A DNA stretch of 64,000 nucleotides from DATLLN01 sp963797175. Its GTDB lineage: Bacteria > Actinomycetota > Thermoleophilia > Gaiellales > JAICJC01. The stretch's first letter is position 1, and each line of letters begins with the position of its first letter. Position numbers and translations under genes: made by a program. The stretch covers positions 124,001 to 188,000 of the forward strand of contig CAWCOL010000008.1 of the NCBI GenBank assembly GCA_963797175.1, written 5' to 3'. Below the pieces are notes generated by a model. It was not told where the DNA came from, made no database searches, and was given only the letters and a program-made list of their open reading frames with translations. Shown here piece by piece: positions 25,879 to 33,981 of the stretch.

Positions 25879-27327
25879 ATGGGCAACGCATCCAATGATC
25901 GCCGCTGGCTCGCACTCGTCCTGCTCTGCGCGACGCAGTTCATGGTCGTGCTCGACGTCTCCATCGTCAACGTCGCGCTCCCGTCGATCCAGCACTCGCT
26001 CGACTTCAACGTCGAGGACCTCCAGTGGGTGGCCAGCGCCTACGCGCTGACGTTCGGCGGGTTCCTGCTGCTGGGCGGCCGCGCGGCCGACCTGCTCGGC
26101 CGCCGCCGCGTGTTCATCGGCGGCCTGCTGCTGTTCTCGGCCGCCTCGCTGGCATGCGGCCTGGCGCCCTCGAGCGGCTTCCTGATCGCCATGCGGGCGG
26201 TGCAGGGCGTCGGCGCAGCGATCATCTCGCCGGCCGCCCTCTCGATCCTGACGACCACCTTCGAGGAGGGCGCCGAGCGCAACAAGGCGCTCGGCATCTG
26301 GGGCGCCATCGCCGGCATGGGCGGCGCCGCCGGCGTCATGCTGGGCGGCATCCTCACCGAGGCGGTGTCCTGGGAGTGGATCTTCTTCATCAACGTCCCG
26401 ATCGGCATCGTCTGCGCGTCGCTCGCGCCCCGGCTGCTCAAGGAGAGCAGGGCGGAGGGCATGAGCCGCGACTTCGACGTGGCCGGCGCGGTGTCGGTCA
26501 CGGCGGGCCTCTCGCTGTTCGTCTACGCCCTGGTCGGCACCGGCACCCACGGCTGGACGAGCGCGCGCACGCTGGGCGAGTTCGCCGTCGCCCTCGGGCT
26601 GCTCGCGGCCTTCATCGTGATCGAGAGCCGGTCGTCGAACCCGCTGCTGCCGCTGCGCCTGTTCCGCTCCGGCACGCTGACCGGCGCGAACGTGGTCGGC
26701 TTCCTGCTCGGCTCGTCGATCTTCTCGATGTTCTTCTTCCTGTCGCTGTACATGCAGGAAGTGCTGGGCTACTCGCCGCTGCGCGCCGGGTTCGCCTACC
26801 TGCTGGTCGCCGTCACGATCATCATCTCGGCCGGCGTGTCGCAGACCCTGGTCACCCGGCTGGGCGTCCGCAGCGTGCTGACCGCCGGGATGGCGCTGCT
26901 GGCCGTCGGGCTGGTCTGGTTCACCCAGGTGTCGGTCGGCGGCTCGTACCTCGTCGACCTGGCGCCGGGCTTCGTGCTGGCCGGGATCGGGCTCGGGTTC
27001 GCCTTCGTCCCCGACACGATCGCCGCGCTCTCGGGCGTGCGCGACCGCGACGCCGGCATCGCATCCGGCCTGATCAACACCTCGCAGCAGATCGGCGGCG
27101 CGCTCGGCGTTGCCGCGCTGGTCACCGTCGCCACCAACCGCACGACGGACGCCCTGAAGGGCGGCACGGCCGCGCCGGTCGCGCTCACCGACGGGTTCCA
27201 GACCGCCTTCCTGTGGGCGGCGGTGATGGCCGCGGTCGGCATCGTCGCGACGCTGGCGCTGGTGCGCTCGCCCGACGTGCCGGAGGCGGTCCCCGTCGCG
27301 GAGGTCGCGTTCGAGGGCGGCGAATAG
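25879..27327 (+). CDS. MFS drug:proton antiporter, DHA2 (EmrB/QacA) family, 14 helices
   Basis: A 482-residue major facilitator. The family signatures are visible: motif D1-like LDVSIVNVALPSIQ in helix 1, motif A GGRAADLLGRRRVF, and motif C (GAIAGMGGAAGVMLGG) in helix 5. The length and spacing fit 14 transmembrane helices. GGGAGG lies eight bases before the chosen ATG at 25879; a frame from 25828 would extend into the promoter. It is expected to export toxic compounds in exchange for protons. The divergent TetR gene and the operator predict induction by its substrate, which is not known. Confidence 0.9.
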   Translation: MGNASNDRRWLALVLLCATQFMVVLDVSIVNVALPSIQHSLDFNVEDLQWVASAYALTFGGFLLLGGRAADLLGRRRVFIGGLLLFSAASLACGLAPSSGFLIAMRAVQGVGAAIISPAALSILTTTFEEGAERNKALGIWGAIAGMGGAAGVMLGGILTEAVSWEWIFFINVPIGIVCASLAPRLLKESRAEGMSRDFDVAGAVSVTAGLSLFVYALVGTGTHGWTSARTLGEFAVALGLLAAFIVIESRSSNPLLPLRLFRSGTLTGANVVGFLLGSSIFSMFFFLSLYMQEVLGYSPLRAGFAYLLVAVTIIISAGVSQTLVTRLGVRSVLTAGMALLAVGLVWFTQVSVGGSYLVDLAPGFVLAGIGLGFAFVPDTIAALSGVRDRDAGIASGLINTSQQIGGALGVAALVTVATNRTTDALKGGTAAPVALTDGFQTAFLWAAVMAAVGIVATLALVRSPDVPEAVPVAEVAFEGGE

Positions 27328-27340
27328 CGGGACGGATGCG

Positions 27341-28534
27341 TCAGCCCGACGGCTTGCTTGCCGGAGGCCCGGTGACGGCGCCGCGATGGCGCCAGCTGGT
27401 GAGGTCGTACGCGCGGTGGAACGCCGCCAGCACGGCCTTCGCGACCAGCACACCGCCCGCCGCCGAGAAGTGGACGCCGTCGGGCTGGCGCATCAGCTCG
27501 AGCTCGCCGCCCGAGTCGGGCAGGTAGTCGGCGTAGCCGCCGCCGGGCTTCTGGAAGAGCTTGTAGGTGTCGATGTAGAACGCGCGGCCCGGCCGCTCGT
27601 TGATCTCGTAGCGGACGTAGCGGTTGATCAGCTGGTAGCGGCCACTCTGGCCCCGGTCGCGGGTGATCGGCAGGCCCACCCAGAACACGTCGCCGCCGCC
27701 CCGGATCACCTCGTCCATCACGCCGCCGATGCGGCGACGGTACTCGGCGACCCACTGGGGGCTGCCGAACGAGGAGCCCGCGTCGTACTTCGGCCCCGTG
27801 CTGCCGGTCATGTACGAGTGGTCGTCGTTGCCGCCGAAGGAGAGCACCACGGCCTCCGGATGACGCTCCGCCACGACCTGGCGGATCCGGGTGAACCAGT
27901 TGTAGACGTCGGGCCGCTCGAGGCCGGTGGAGATGCGCCCGTCGACGCCCAGCGACCTCATCACCGGGTTGGACGAGGTCAGCTGGTCGAGCTCGAGGCC
28001 GGGCACGATCGAGAGCGAGTCGCCGGCGACCCAGACACGCAGCTTGTTGTGCGGGTCGTAGGACTTGGGCGGCGACGGTGGCACGGTCGTCCCGCGGGGG
28101 TGGTGGCCGCGGGTGACCGGCCGGGGCGGCGGCGGCAGCGTGATCGAGGTGTCGATCTCGTCGTCGCCCGAGCGTCCGGCGGCGCTCTGGATCAGCGAGC
28201 GGGGCTGGTCGAGCAGCAGCCAGCCGCTGACGGTGTCCAGCACGCCGGTGGCATTGAGCGCGATCGTGCGCTGCCAGCCGGGCCCCTGGATCTCGGCCGT
28301 CTTGTGGAGCCCGCGGGCGTTCAGGAACGCCGCCAGCACCAGCGCCACCACGGTGATCACGACCACGTGACCGGCCGCCAGCGGCCGCCGCGGCGGGTCG
28401 CCGAACCAGGTGGCCCGGTCGCTGCGGCGCAGCCGGCGGCGCACGACCGGCTCCGGCGAGAGGAAGCGGTCGGTCACCTCCTCGGGAGGGAGCATGGAGA
28501 CGGGCTTGGGCTGCTCGGGGGGCTGGTCGCTCAT
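27341..28534 (-). CDS. Membrane-anchored SGNH (DUF459-type) hydrolase
   Basis: A 397-residue protein with a cytoplasmic N terminus of 55 residues, one membrane helix (about 55-75), a proline-rich linker (PPPPRPVTRG, about 130-160) and an extracytoplasmic SGNH domain. Blocks seen: I, VAGDSLSI with the catalytic Ser; III, FGGNDDH; V, QPDGVHFS with the Asp and His. It lies nine bases downstream of an MBOAT O-acyltransferase gene. MBOAT plus SGNH pairs transfer acyl groups, usually acetyl, to cell-surface polysaccharides. The acceptor glycan is unknown. Confidence 0.88.
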   Translation of the reverse strand: MSDQPPEQPKPVSMLPPEEVTDRFLSPEPVVRRRLRRSDRATWFGDPPRRPLAAGHVVVITVVALVLAAFLNARGLHKTAEIQGPGWQRTIALNATGVLDTVSGWLLLDQPRSLIQSAAGRSGDDEIDTSITLPPPPRPVTRGHHPRGTTVPPSPPKSYDPHNKLRVWVAGDSLSIVPGLELDQLTSSNPVMRSLGVDGRISTGLERPDVYNWFTRIRQVVAERHPEAVVLSFGGNDDHSYMTGSTGPKYDAGSSFGSPQWVAEYRRRIGGVMDEVIRGGGDVFWVGLPITRDRGQSGRYQLINRYVRYEINERPGRAFYIDTYKLFQKPGGGYADYLPDSGGELELMRQPDGVHFSAAGGVLVAKAVLAAFHRAYDLTSWRHRGAVTGPPASKPSG

Positions 28535-28543
28535 GGGCGTGGC

Positions 28544-29956
28544 CTAGAAGCGGAAGTAGATGAAGGGTGGCACGCCGCTCGGACCTAATGTATCGATGAC
28601 CAGCAGCGACCCGGCGATCAGCGCCGCCTGCCCGGCCATCGGGAGCCGCGAGAACCGCGCCATCATCGCGGGCAGGACGTTGCCGGAGAGGTACTGGACG
28701 CCGATGCCGCCGGCGATCAGCCCGAGCACGGGGACCGTCACCAGCGGGGAGGCCTCGCCCCAGGCGGTGAACAGCCGGCCCAGCATCTGCCAGGCCACCT
28801 CGAACGTGTCGGCCCGGAAGAACACCCAGGCCAGGCAGACCACGTTGAACGTCGCCAGCCGCTTCAGCCACGTCCGCGCCGGGGTCGCCGGGCGCGGCGT
28901 GCTGTGCTCGCGGGCGAAGCGCTCGATCGACAGCGACCCGCCGTGGATCGCGCCCCAGGCGACGAACCGCCACGATGCCCCGTGCCACAGCCCGCCCAGC
29001 AGGAACGTGATCATCAGATTGCGGTACGTGCTCCACTCCGAGCCGCGGCTGCCGCCCAGCGGGATGTAGAGGTAGTCCCGCAGCCAGCGCGACAGCGTCA
29101 TGTGCCAGCGCCGCCAGAAGTCCTGCATCGAGACGGCCGTGTAGGGCGAGTCGAAGTTCTGCGGGAACTGGAAGCCGAGCAGCAGCGCGATGCCGATGGC
29201 GATGTCGGTGTAGCCGCTGAAGTCGGCCCAGATCTGCACCGCGTATGCGTAGACGGCGATCAGGATCTCGAGCGACGAGTGGGCGCCGGGCGAGCCGAAC
29301 ACCGGATCGACGATGTGCGATCCCAGGTAGCTGGCGACGACGACCTTCTTGAACAGGCCGCCGACGATCAGGAAGTAGGCGCGGCTGGCGTCGATCCGGC
29401 GCGGGTCGCGCGGGCCGTCCAGCTGCGGCAGGAACTCCGACGCGCGCACGATCGGCCCGGAGACGAGGTGCGGGAAGAAGGAGAGGTAGACGGCGAAGCG
29501 CGGCAGCGACGTCGGCTGCACGATTCCGCGGTACGTATCGATCACGTACGAGAGCGCCTGGAACGTGAAGAACGAGATGCCGACCGGCAGGGCGACGGCG
29601 ATGATCGTCGGCGTGTAGTCCACCCCGACGTCGTTGAGGACGTTCTGGGCCGAGCTGAGGAAGAAGTCGTAGTACTTGAAGTAGCCGAGGGCGCCCAGGT
29701 TGCCGGCGACCGCGACGGCCAGCAGTAGCTTGCGGGCGCGGGCGCCGGTCGTGCGGTGGATGGCGACGGCCGCGTACTGGTTGCCGATCGTCGAGCCCAT
29801 CAGCAGCAGGACGTAGTGCCAGTTCCACCAGCCGTAGAAGAGGTAGCTGGCGGCGAGGATGAAGATGCGCCAGTTCCGCTGCTGCGGCATCAGCCACCAG
29901 TTCAGCGGCAGCACGATCAGGAAGAAGAGCGCGAACGTGGCGGTGGGAAACAGCAC
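28544..29956 (-). CDS. MBOAT family O-acyltransferase (AlgI/PatA-like)
   Basis: A 470-residue polytopic protein with at least ten hydrophobic segments. The MBOAT core is clear: DFSGYTDIAIGIALLLGF, FWRRWHMTLSRWLRDYLYIPLGG, and the catalytic His in FLLGGLWHGASWRF. Such proteins bring an acyl group across the membrane for modification of exported polysaccharides (alginate, peptidoglycan, teichoic acids). The neighbouring SGNH protein is the probable extracytoplasmic partner. The ATG at 29956 has no strong ribosome binding site. Confidence 0.92.
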   Translation of the reverse strand: MLFPTATFALFFLIVLPLNWWLMPQQRNWRIFILAASYLFYGWWNWHYVLLLMGSTIGNQYAAVAIHRTTGARARKLLLAVAVAGNLGALGYFKYYDFFLSSAQNVLNDVGVDYTPTIIAVALPVGISFFTFQALSYVIDTYRGIVQPTSLPRFAVYLSFFPHLVSGPIVRASEFLPQLDGPRDPRRIDASRAYFLIVGGLFKKVVVASYLGSHIVDPVFGSPGAHSSLEILIAVYAYAVQIWADFSGYTDIAIGIALLLGFQFPQNFDSPYTAVSMQDFWRRWHMTLSRWLRDYLYIPLGGSRGSEWSTYRNLMITFLLGGLWHGASWRFVAWGAIHGGSLSIERFAREHSTPRPATPARTWLKRLATFNVVCLAWVFFRADTFEVAWQMLGRLFTAWGEASPLVTVPVLGLIAGGIGVQYLSGNVLPAMMARFSRLPMAGQAALIAGSLLVIDTLGPSGVPPFIYFRF

Positions 29957-29971
29957 GAGGCGTCAGCGTAA

Positions 29972-30010
29972 CCGCGCCCCCGGGCTGCCGCCTGCAGCAC
30001 GGGGGCGCGG
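29972..30010 (-). terminator. Hairpin terminator after the second MFS gene
   Basis: A perfect 11-base inverted repeat (CCGCGCCCCCG and its complement) around 17 bases, placed 20 bases past the minus-strand MFS stop and before the MBOAT gene. No T-run follows. Confidence 0.6.
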
Positions 30011-30029
30011 ATCGCGCCGTGTTGTCAGC

Positions 30030-31439
30030 TCAGGATGCCAGCGCCGGCTCCGCCTTTGTGGCAGCCTCGGCCCCACTGGTGCGGCCGGGGATGCCCAGCG
30101 CCGCCACGGCGCCCGCGCCGACCACCGCCGCCCCGACCCACAGGGCCGGAGTGATGCCGTCGGTGAACAGCTGGGCGGTGCCGTATCCGCCCTGCCGGCT
30201 GAAGACGGATGCCAGCACCGCGATGCCGAGCACGCCGCCCACCTCGCGGATGGCGTTGCTGGCGCCGGACGCCTTGCCCTCCTCGTTGCGGCGAACGGAC
30301 GAGAGCACGACGTTCGCCGCGGGGGCGAAGAACAGGCCCATGCCCACGCCGGCCAGCACGAACGGCGGCACGATCGCGGCGTAGGCCGTGTCCGGGGCGA
30401 TGATCGCCGCCAGCCAGGCCAGCGCCACGGCCTGCAGCGTCAGCCCCGCCGTCATCAGCTTGCCGCCGCCGATCCGGTCGGAGGCCGCGCCGGCGATGGG
30501 GGCGACCAGCATCGGCATCGCCGTCCAGGGCAGCGTCTTCAGCCCGGCCTCGAGCGGCGTGGCGCCCTGCACGCCCTGGAGGTACTGGGTGAGCAGGAAG
30601 ATCGAGCCGAACATCCCGAAGTACATGAACAGCGACGCCGCGTTCGCCGTCGAGAACGAGCGGTTGGCGAAGAAGCGCATCGGCAGCATCGGCCGCGGGG
30701 TTCGCCGCTCCCATAGCGCGAACGCTGCCAGCAGCACGGTACCGGCGGCCAGCGCGCCGACGATCTGCGGGCTGTCCCAGCCCACGCTGTTGCCGCGGAC
30801 GAGGCCCCAGACGATGCCGAACAGGCCGGCGCTGGCGAGCGCGAGGCCGGTCAGGTCGAAGCTGCGGTCGGGGCCGTGGCTCTCCGCCAGCCGCATGCGG
30901 ATCAGCGGCAGGACGATCAGCCCGATGGGCACGTTCAGCCAGAAGATCCACTGCCAGTTGATGCCCTGGACGACGGCGCCGCCGACCAGCGGGCCGAGCG
31001 CGACGCCGAGGCCGCTGATCGCCGACCAGCCGCCCAGCGCGAGGCCGCGCTTCTCCGGCGGCACCGCGGCCGAGAGCAGCGTCAGCGTCAGGGGCAGGAC
31101 GAGCGCGGCGCCGGCGCCCTGCACGGCTCGCGCCGCGATCAGCGCGTCGACGCTGGGCGCGAGCGCCGCGGCGGCTGATGCGCCGGTGAAGGTGGCGAGC
31201 CCGATCGCGAACATCCGCCGCCGGCCGAAGCGGTCGCCCAGCGCGGCGCCGGTCAGCAGCAGCACGGCGAACGTCAGCGTGTAGGCGTTGACCGTCCACT
31301 CCAGGTTCTCGATTGAGGCGCCCAGGTCGCGGTGGATGGTGGGGAGGGCCGTCGTCACCACCAGGTTGTCCAGCACGACCATGAACAGCGCCGTGCTCGT
31401 GATCACGAACGTCCAGATCGTGCGTGCTCGAGCGGTCAT
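30030..31439 (-). CDS. MFS drug:proton antiporter, DHA2 family
   Basis: A 469-residue, 14-helix major facilitator. It has MVVLDNLVVTTALPTI in helix 1, motif A GAALGDRFGRRRMF, and motif C SAISGLGVALGPLVGG in helix 5. It is not closely similar to the other DHA2 pump in this window. GGAGACGAC lies before the ATG. Its own TetR gene is upstream on the same strand, and a TGAGT-GCTT-ACTCA dyad sits in the promoter region, so it is likely a drug efflux pump under TetR control. The substrate is unknown. Confidence 0.9.
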   Translation of the reverse strand: MTARARTIWTFVITSTALFMVVLDNLVVTTALPTIHRDLGASIENLEWTVNAYTLTFAVLLLTGAALGDRFGRRRMFAIGLATFTGASAAAALAPSVDALIAARAVQGAGAALVLPLTLTLLSAAVPPEKRGLALGGWSAISGLGVALGPLVGGAVVQGINWQWIFWLNVPIGLIVLPLIRMRLAESHGPDRSFDLTGLALASAGLFGIVWGLVRGNSVGWDSPQIVGALAAGTVLLAAFALWERRTPRPMLPMRFFANRSFSTANAASLFMYFGMFGSIFLLTQYLQGVQGATPLEAGLKTLPWTAMPMLVAPIAGAASDRIGGGKLMTAGLTLQAVALAWLAAIIAPDTAYAAIVPPFVLAGVGMGLFFAPAANVVLSSVRRNEEGKASGASNAIREVGGVLGIAVLASVFSRQGGYGTAQLFTDGITPALWVGAAVVGAGAVAALGIPGRTSGAEAATKAEPALAS

Positions 31440-31468
31440 CGTGTCGTCTCCTCTCTTCGGTTTAGTAG

Positions 31469-31482
31469 TGAGTGCTTACTCA
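31469..31482. promoter_or_regulatory. Probable TetR operator upstream of the MFS gene
   Basis: The dyad TGAGT-GCTT-ACTCA lies 30 bases before the MFS start, between minus-strand CTGACA and TACTAA elements that could be its -35 and -10. The flanking TTAGTAGTGA recurs upstream of the TetR gene as TTAGCAGTGA, which suggests autoregulation. Confidence 0.6.
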
Positions 31483-31508
31483 TGTTTGTCAGGAAAAAAA
31501 GGGTTGCC

Positions 31509-32066
31509 TCAGGCCGGCGGCAACAGCTTGTCGCCCAGGAGCCGCTTGACCCAGCCGTCGTCCACGGCCGCGAGGTCCATCGCCGCGGCGACGTTCAGCA
31601 GCATGCCGGTGGCGAACCAGGCGCTGACCGCCTCCTCGCCCGCGCCGGAGATCTCCTCGACGAACCGGACGAGCGTGCCGTAGCGGCGGCGGACGAGGTC
31701 GCGCACCTCGGGGTCGTCGCAGGCGGCGTAGGTCTGCATCTGCATCATCAGGCGGGAGCGGTCGCGGAGCAGTTCGCAGTACGCCATCCCCATCGCCTCC
31801 AGTCGCCCGGCCGGCTCGACGCCTGCCGCGGCCTGCTCGAACACGGCGGTGGTCGCGTCGTAGCAGCGGTCGACCGCGGCCAGGAACAGCTCCTTCTTGG
31901 TGCGGAACAGGCGGAACAGGTAGGGCTGCGAGATGCCGGCGCGGCGCGCGATGTCGTCCGTGGACGCGCCGTGCAGTCCGCCTCGGGCGAACTCAAACGA
32001 GGCCGCCTCGATCAGTGCCTCACGCCGCTCCTCGGCCGTCTTGCGAGTGGTGGTCGTCGCCGCCAT
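31509..32066 (-). CDS. TetR family transcriptional regulator
   Basis: A 185-residue regulator. The helix-turn-helix spans about residues 15-60 (DDIARRAGISQPYLFRLFRTKKELF). The rest is a helical ligand-binding domain. Starts at the ATG at 32066. It lies 69 bases upstream of the MFS gene on the same strand, and related operator-like sequences precede both genes, so it likely represses itself and the pump. The first residues are unusually Thr-rich (MAATTTTRKTAEE). Confidence 0.9.
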   Translation of the reverse strand: MAATTTTRKTAEERREALIEAASFEFARGGLHGASTDDIARRAGISQPYLFRLFRTKKELFLAAVDRCYDATTAVFEQAAAGVEPAGRLEAMGMAYCELLRDRSRLMMQMQTYAACDDPEVRDLVRRRYGTLVRFVEEISGAGEEAVSAWFATGMLLNVAAAMDLAAVDDGWVKRLLGDKLLPPA

Positions 32067-32077
32067 GCACGTACAAG

Positions 32078-32092
32078 TTAGCAGTGACTCAC
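32078..32092. promoter_or_regulatory. Second operator-like site upstream of the TetR gene
   Basis: TTAGCAGTGACTCAC, 12 bases before the TetR start, matches TTAGTAGTGAGTGCT upstream of the MFS gene over its first ten bases with one difference. Shared sequence at both promoters supports a common regulator. Confidence 0.5.
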
Positions 32093-32152
32093 AACCATGT
32101 CAAATCGGGGCGCGGGTTGGGCCACTGACCGTGGTGCCGGTGGACCACCCTG

Positions 32153-32245
32153 GAGGGTCAGGCACCGATTCCTGGCACCGACCCGGGATCGTGGTGTGTG
32201 CTCGGCTGGTGGTCGAACCGGAGCCAGGCACGGAGCCTGACCCTC
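32153..32245. repeat. Large dyad in the repeat cluster
   Basis: GAGGGTCAGGC (32153-32163) pairs perfectly with 32235-32245. Internal AGGCAC / CCTGGCACC / GAGCCAGGCAC segments can pair further. Copies of the 20-base direct repeat flank it on both sides. Confidence 0.6.
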
Positions 32246-32289
32246 GGTTTCGCAGGTTGGGCAACTGACCGTGGGGGGGCGAGCGAATT

Positions 32290-32326
32290 GGGGCCCGGTA
32301 CGGGGTCTGGCACGGTGCCGGGCCCC
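32290..32326. repeat. Hairpin repeat unit with GGGGTCTGGCAC in its loop
   Basis: Twelve-base arms GGGGCCCGGTAC and GTGCCGGGCCCC pair with one G-U. The loop carries GGGGTCTGGCACG, the same sequence that forms an arm of the next repeat. Confidence 0.65.
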
Positions 32327-32431
32327 GATCACATCCGATCCGGCGTATCGTGACGATCCGAGGTCGAAGGCGTGACCATTCCGGCCGGTCGAGAGTCGCT
32401 CAACCATGGGCCTCGAGAGGGTGTCCGGCAC

Positions 32432-32456
32432 GGGGTCTGGCACCGTGCCAGACCCC
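32432..32456. repeat. Perfect 25-base palindromic repeat unit
   Basis: GGGGTCTGGCAC, one base, then its exact complement. It is followed by sequence similar to that after the previous unit, so both are copies of one element. Confidence 0.7.
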
Positions 32457-32559
32457 CATCACGGCCGATCCGGAGTTCCATGACGGAGAGGCACCGAAGA
32501 CCTGACGCCACCGTCAGGAGCCCAACCGTCGCCCTCCCAACCCTCACCGGGCGACCACG

Positions 32560-33273
32560 TCAGCCGCCGGCCGCCGCCTCGATCCGCCCGCGGGCCTCGC
32601 GCAGAAAGGCCACGGCCGCCGCCTGCGCGTCGCCGCCGGCTGCGAGCTGGTCGAGCGTGCGCGAGGCGCCCTTGAACGAGGCATCGTCGAAGAAGGAGTC
32701 GATGCGGCCGGCCCAGGGGGAGGCGTAGACGTACGGCTCGGCGTGGTGGCCGTCGCCGGGTGAGCCGCCGTAGGTGCCGCGCGCGCCGGCGCCGGCGTCG
32801 CCCATGTCGATCGCGCAGTCGAAGTGCTCCGGCCAGATCCGCACCGGGGAGACGTCGTCGGCCGGCCCGGCCTCGGCGCGCAGCTCCTCCAGCGCGGCCG
32901 TGACCAGCGCGTACCAGTCGGCCAGCTCCGCGACGGCCGCGGGATCGACCGCCAGCGGCTCGTCCAGGTCGCCGGCGGCGGGCACGTCGAACTGCTCCTG
33001 CTGGGCGAGGTCGGGCTCGACGCCGACGAACCGCGCGGCCGAGGCCAGCGTCGTGATCGGCTCGCGGACGCTCCCGCCGGGCCGGTCGACGACCAGCTCG
33101 GCGCCGTCCACGCGGACGACGGTGCCGTCGCCGAACGGGTGGGTGCCGAAGCCACCGGGCAGCGAGCGCAGGACGATCTCGCCGTTGACCAGGCGCTGGG
33201 CGGGGGAGATCACGTACACGGTGAGGCGGTGGAGCGCCTCGACGGTCTGGGTGTAGGACATGGTGGGGATCAT
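32560..33273 (-). CDS. Hypothetical protein, conserved-looking, soluble
   Basis: About 237 residues, acidic, no signal or membrane segment. Segments such as HPFGDGTVVRVDGAELVVD and VRIWPEHFDCAIDMG, followed by a Gly-rich stretch and EPYVYASPWAGRIDSFFDD, look like a structured beta-rich domain followed by a helical tail. I cannot assign a family. The ATG at 33273 gives MIPTMSYTQ; the second ATG at 33261 is an alternative, and neither has a good ribosome binding site. It is divergent from an acetyltransferase gene across 45 bases. Confidence 0.7.
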   Translation of the reverse strand: MIPTMSYTQTVEALHRLTVYVISPAQRLVNGEIVLRSLPGGFGTHPFGDGTVVRVDGAELVVDRPGGSVREPITTLASAARFVGVEPDLAQQEQFDVPAAGDLDEPLAVDPAAVAELADWYALVTAALEELRAEAGPADDVSPVRIWPEHFDCAIDMGDAGAGARGTYGGSPGDGHHAEPYVYASPWAGRIDSFFDDASFKGASRTLDQLAAGGDAQAAAVAFLREARGRIEAAAGG

Positions 33274-33318
33274 GGCTGTCTCGTCGCCGCGACGGCGCGA
33301 TGTGTTACAGATCGCCTC

Positions 33319-33981
33319 ATGAGCTGGGACTGGGTTGACCCGATCAGGCAGCGCCACTTCGCCGAGCCGCTGCTCGGCCGCTACCGGATGGAGCCGACCG
33401 ACGAGGACGCCTACTGGGATCTCCACGAGCGCGAGCTGCGTGCGCACTTCCCACCCGAGGTGCTGTTCGACCTCGACCAGGTGCGCACCCCCGAGCAGCG
33501 CGAGGCCCGTCATCGCATCCTCGAGTCGACCGCCGCAGCGCCGCGCCTGCGCGAGTGGTGGGTCGTGCGCGACGGCGAGCGGCTCGTCGCCCTCTTCTCA
33601 GGTGGCCAGTGGCGGGACGCGATCTGGGAGATGTTCCACACCACCGTGCACCCGGACTACCGCCGGCAGGGCGTCTACCGGGCGATCATCGAGCTGCACC
33701 TCGCCTACTCGGCGGCGCTGGGCTTCGACACCGTGGTCTCCGACCACGCGCCCGGCAACAACCCGATCCTGATCGCGAAGCTGCGCGCCGGGTTCCGCAT
33801 CCTCGGCCTCGAGCTGGACGCCGCCCACGGCGTCTCGGTGCGGCTCGTCTACTTCCACAACCCCGACCATCTCGCCGCGTACGAGTTCCGGATGGGCGAC
33901 GCCTCGCTCAACCCGCGGCTGGTCGAGGCCGGCTTCGGCGCGTTCGACCGGCTGCGCGACCAGCTCGGGCGGCCCGGGTGA
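33319..33981 (+). CDS. GNAT family N-acetyltransferase
   Basis: A 220-residue protein. The acetyl-CoA motif is present as VHPDYRRQGVYRAII, preceded by the usual strand (MFHTTV). After it, GNNPILIAKLRAGFRILG matches the family's last helix-strand. The N-terminal 80 residues are longer than average and acidic. The stop overlaps the start of the next gene by four bases (GTGA), so the pair is cotranslated. The substrate is unknown. Confidence 0.8.
   Translation: MSWDWVDPIRQRHFAEPLLGRYRMEPTDEDAYWDLHERELRAHFPPEVLFDLDQVRTPEQREARHRILESTAAAPRLREWWVVRDGERLVALFSGGQWRDAIWEMFHTTVHPDYRRQGVYRAIIELHLAYSAALGFDTVVSDHAPGNNPILIAKLRAGFRILGLELDAAHGVSVRLVYFHNPDHLAAYEFRMGDASLNPRLVEAGFGAFDRLRDQLGRPG

Larger units (their letters stand above)
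32115..32510. repeat. Cluster of intergenic hairpin repeats
   Basis: This 493-base gap (32067-32559) carries no gene I can support. It holds a 20-base direct repeat, GGTTGGGC(C/A)ACTGACCGTGG, at 32115-32134 and 32255-32274. Three large dyads sit here (listed separately). Two copies of a longer unit begin at about 32300 and 32430: GGGGTCTGGCAC(G/C)GTGCC, then an ATCAC..CCGATCCGG..T segment and a shared TGACG. The layout resembles REP/BIME elements or remains of a small mobile unit. No transposase is nearby. Confidence 0.75.

Noticed and set aside
30030..31439. Long reading frames on the opposite strand of the MFS, ftsH and copA genes
   Set aside because: They are shadow frames created by GC-biased third codon positions. 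They are Arg/Ala/Gly-rich and lack motifs and ribosome binding sites.
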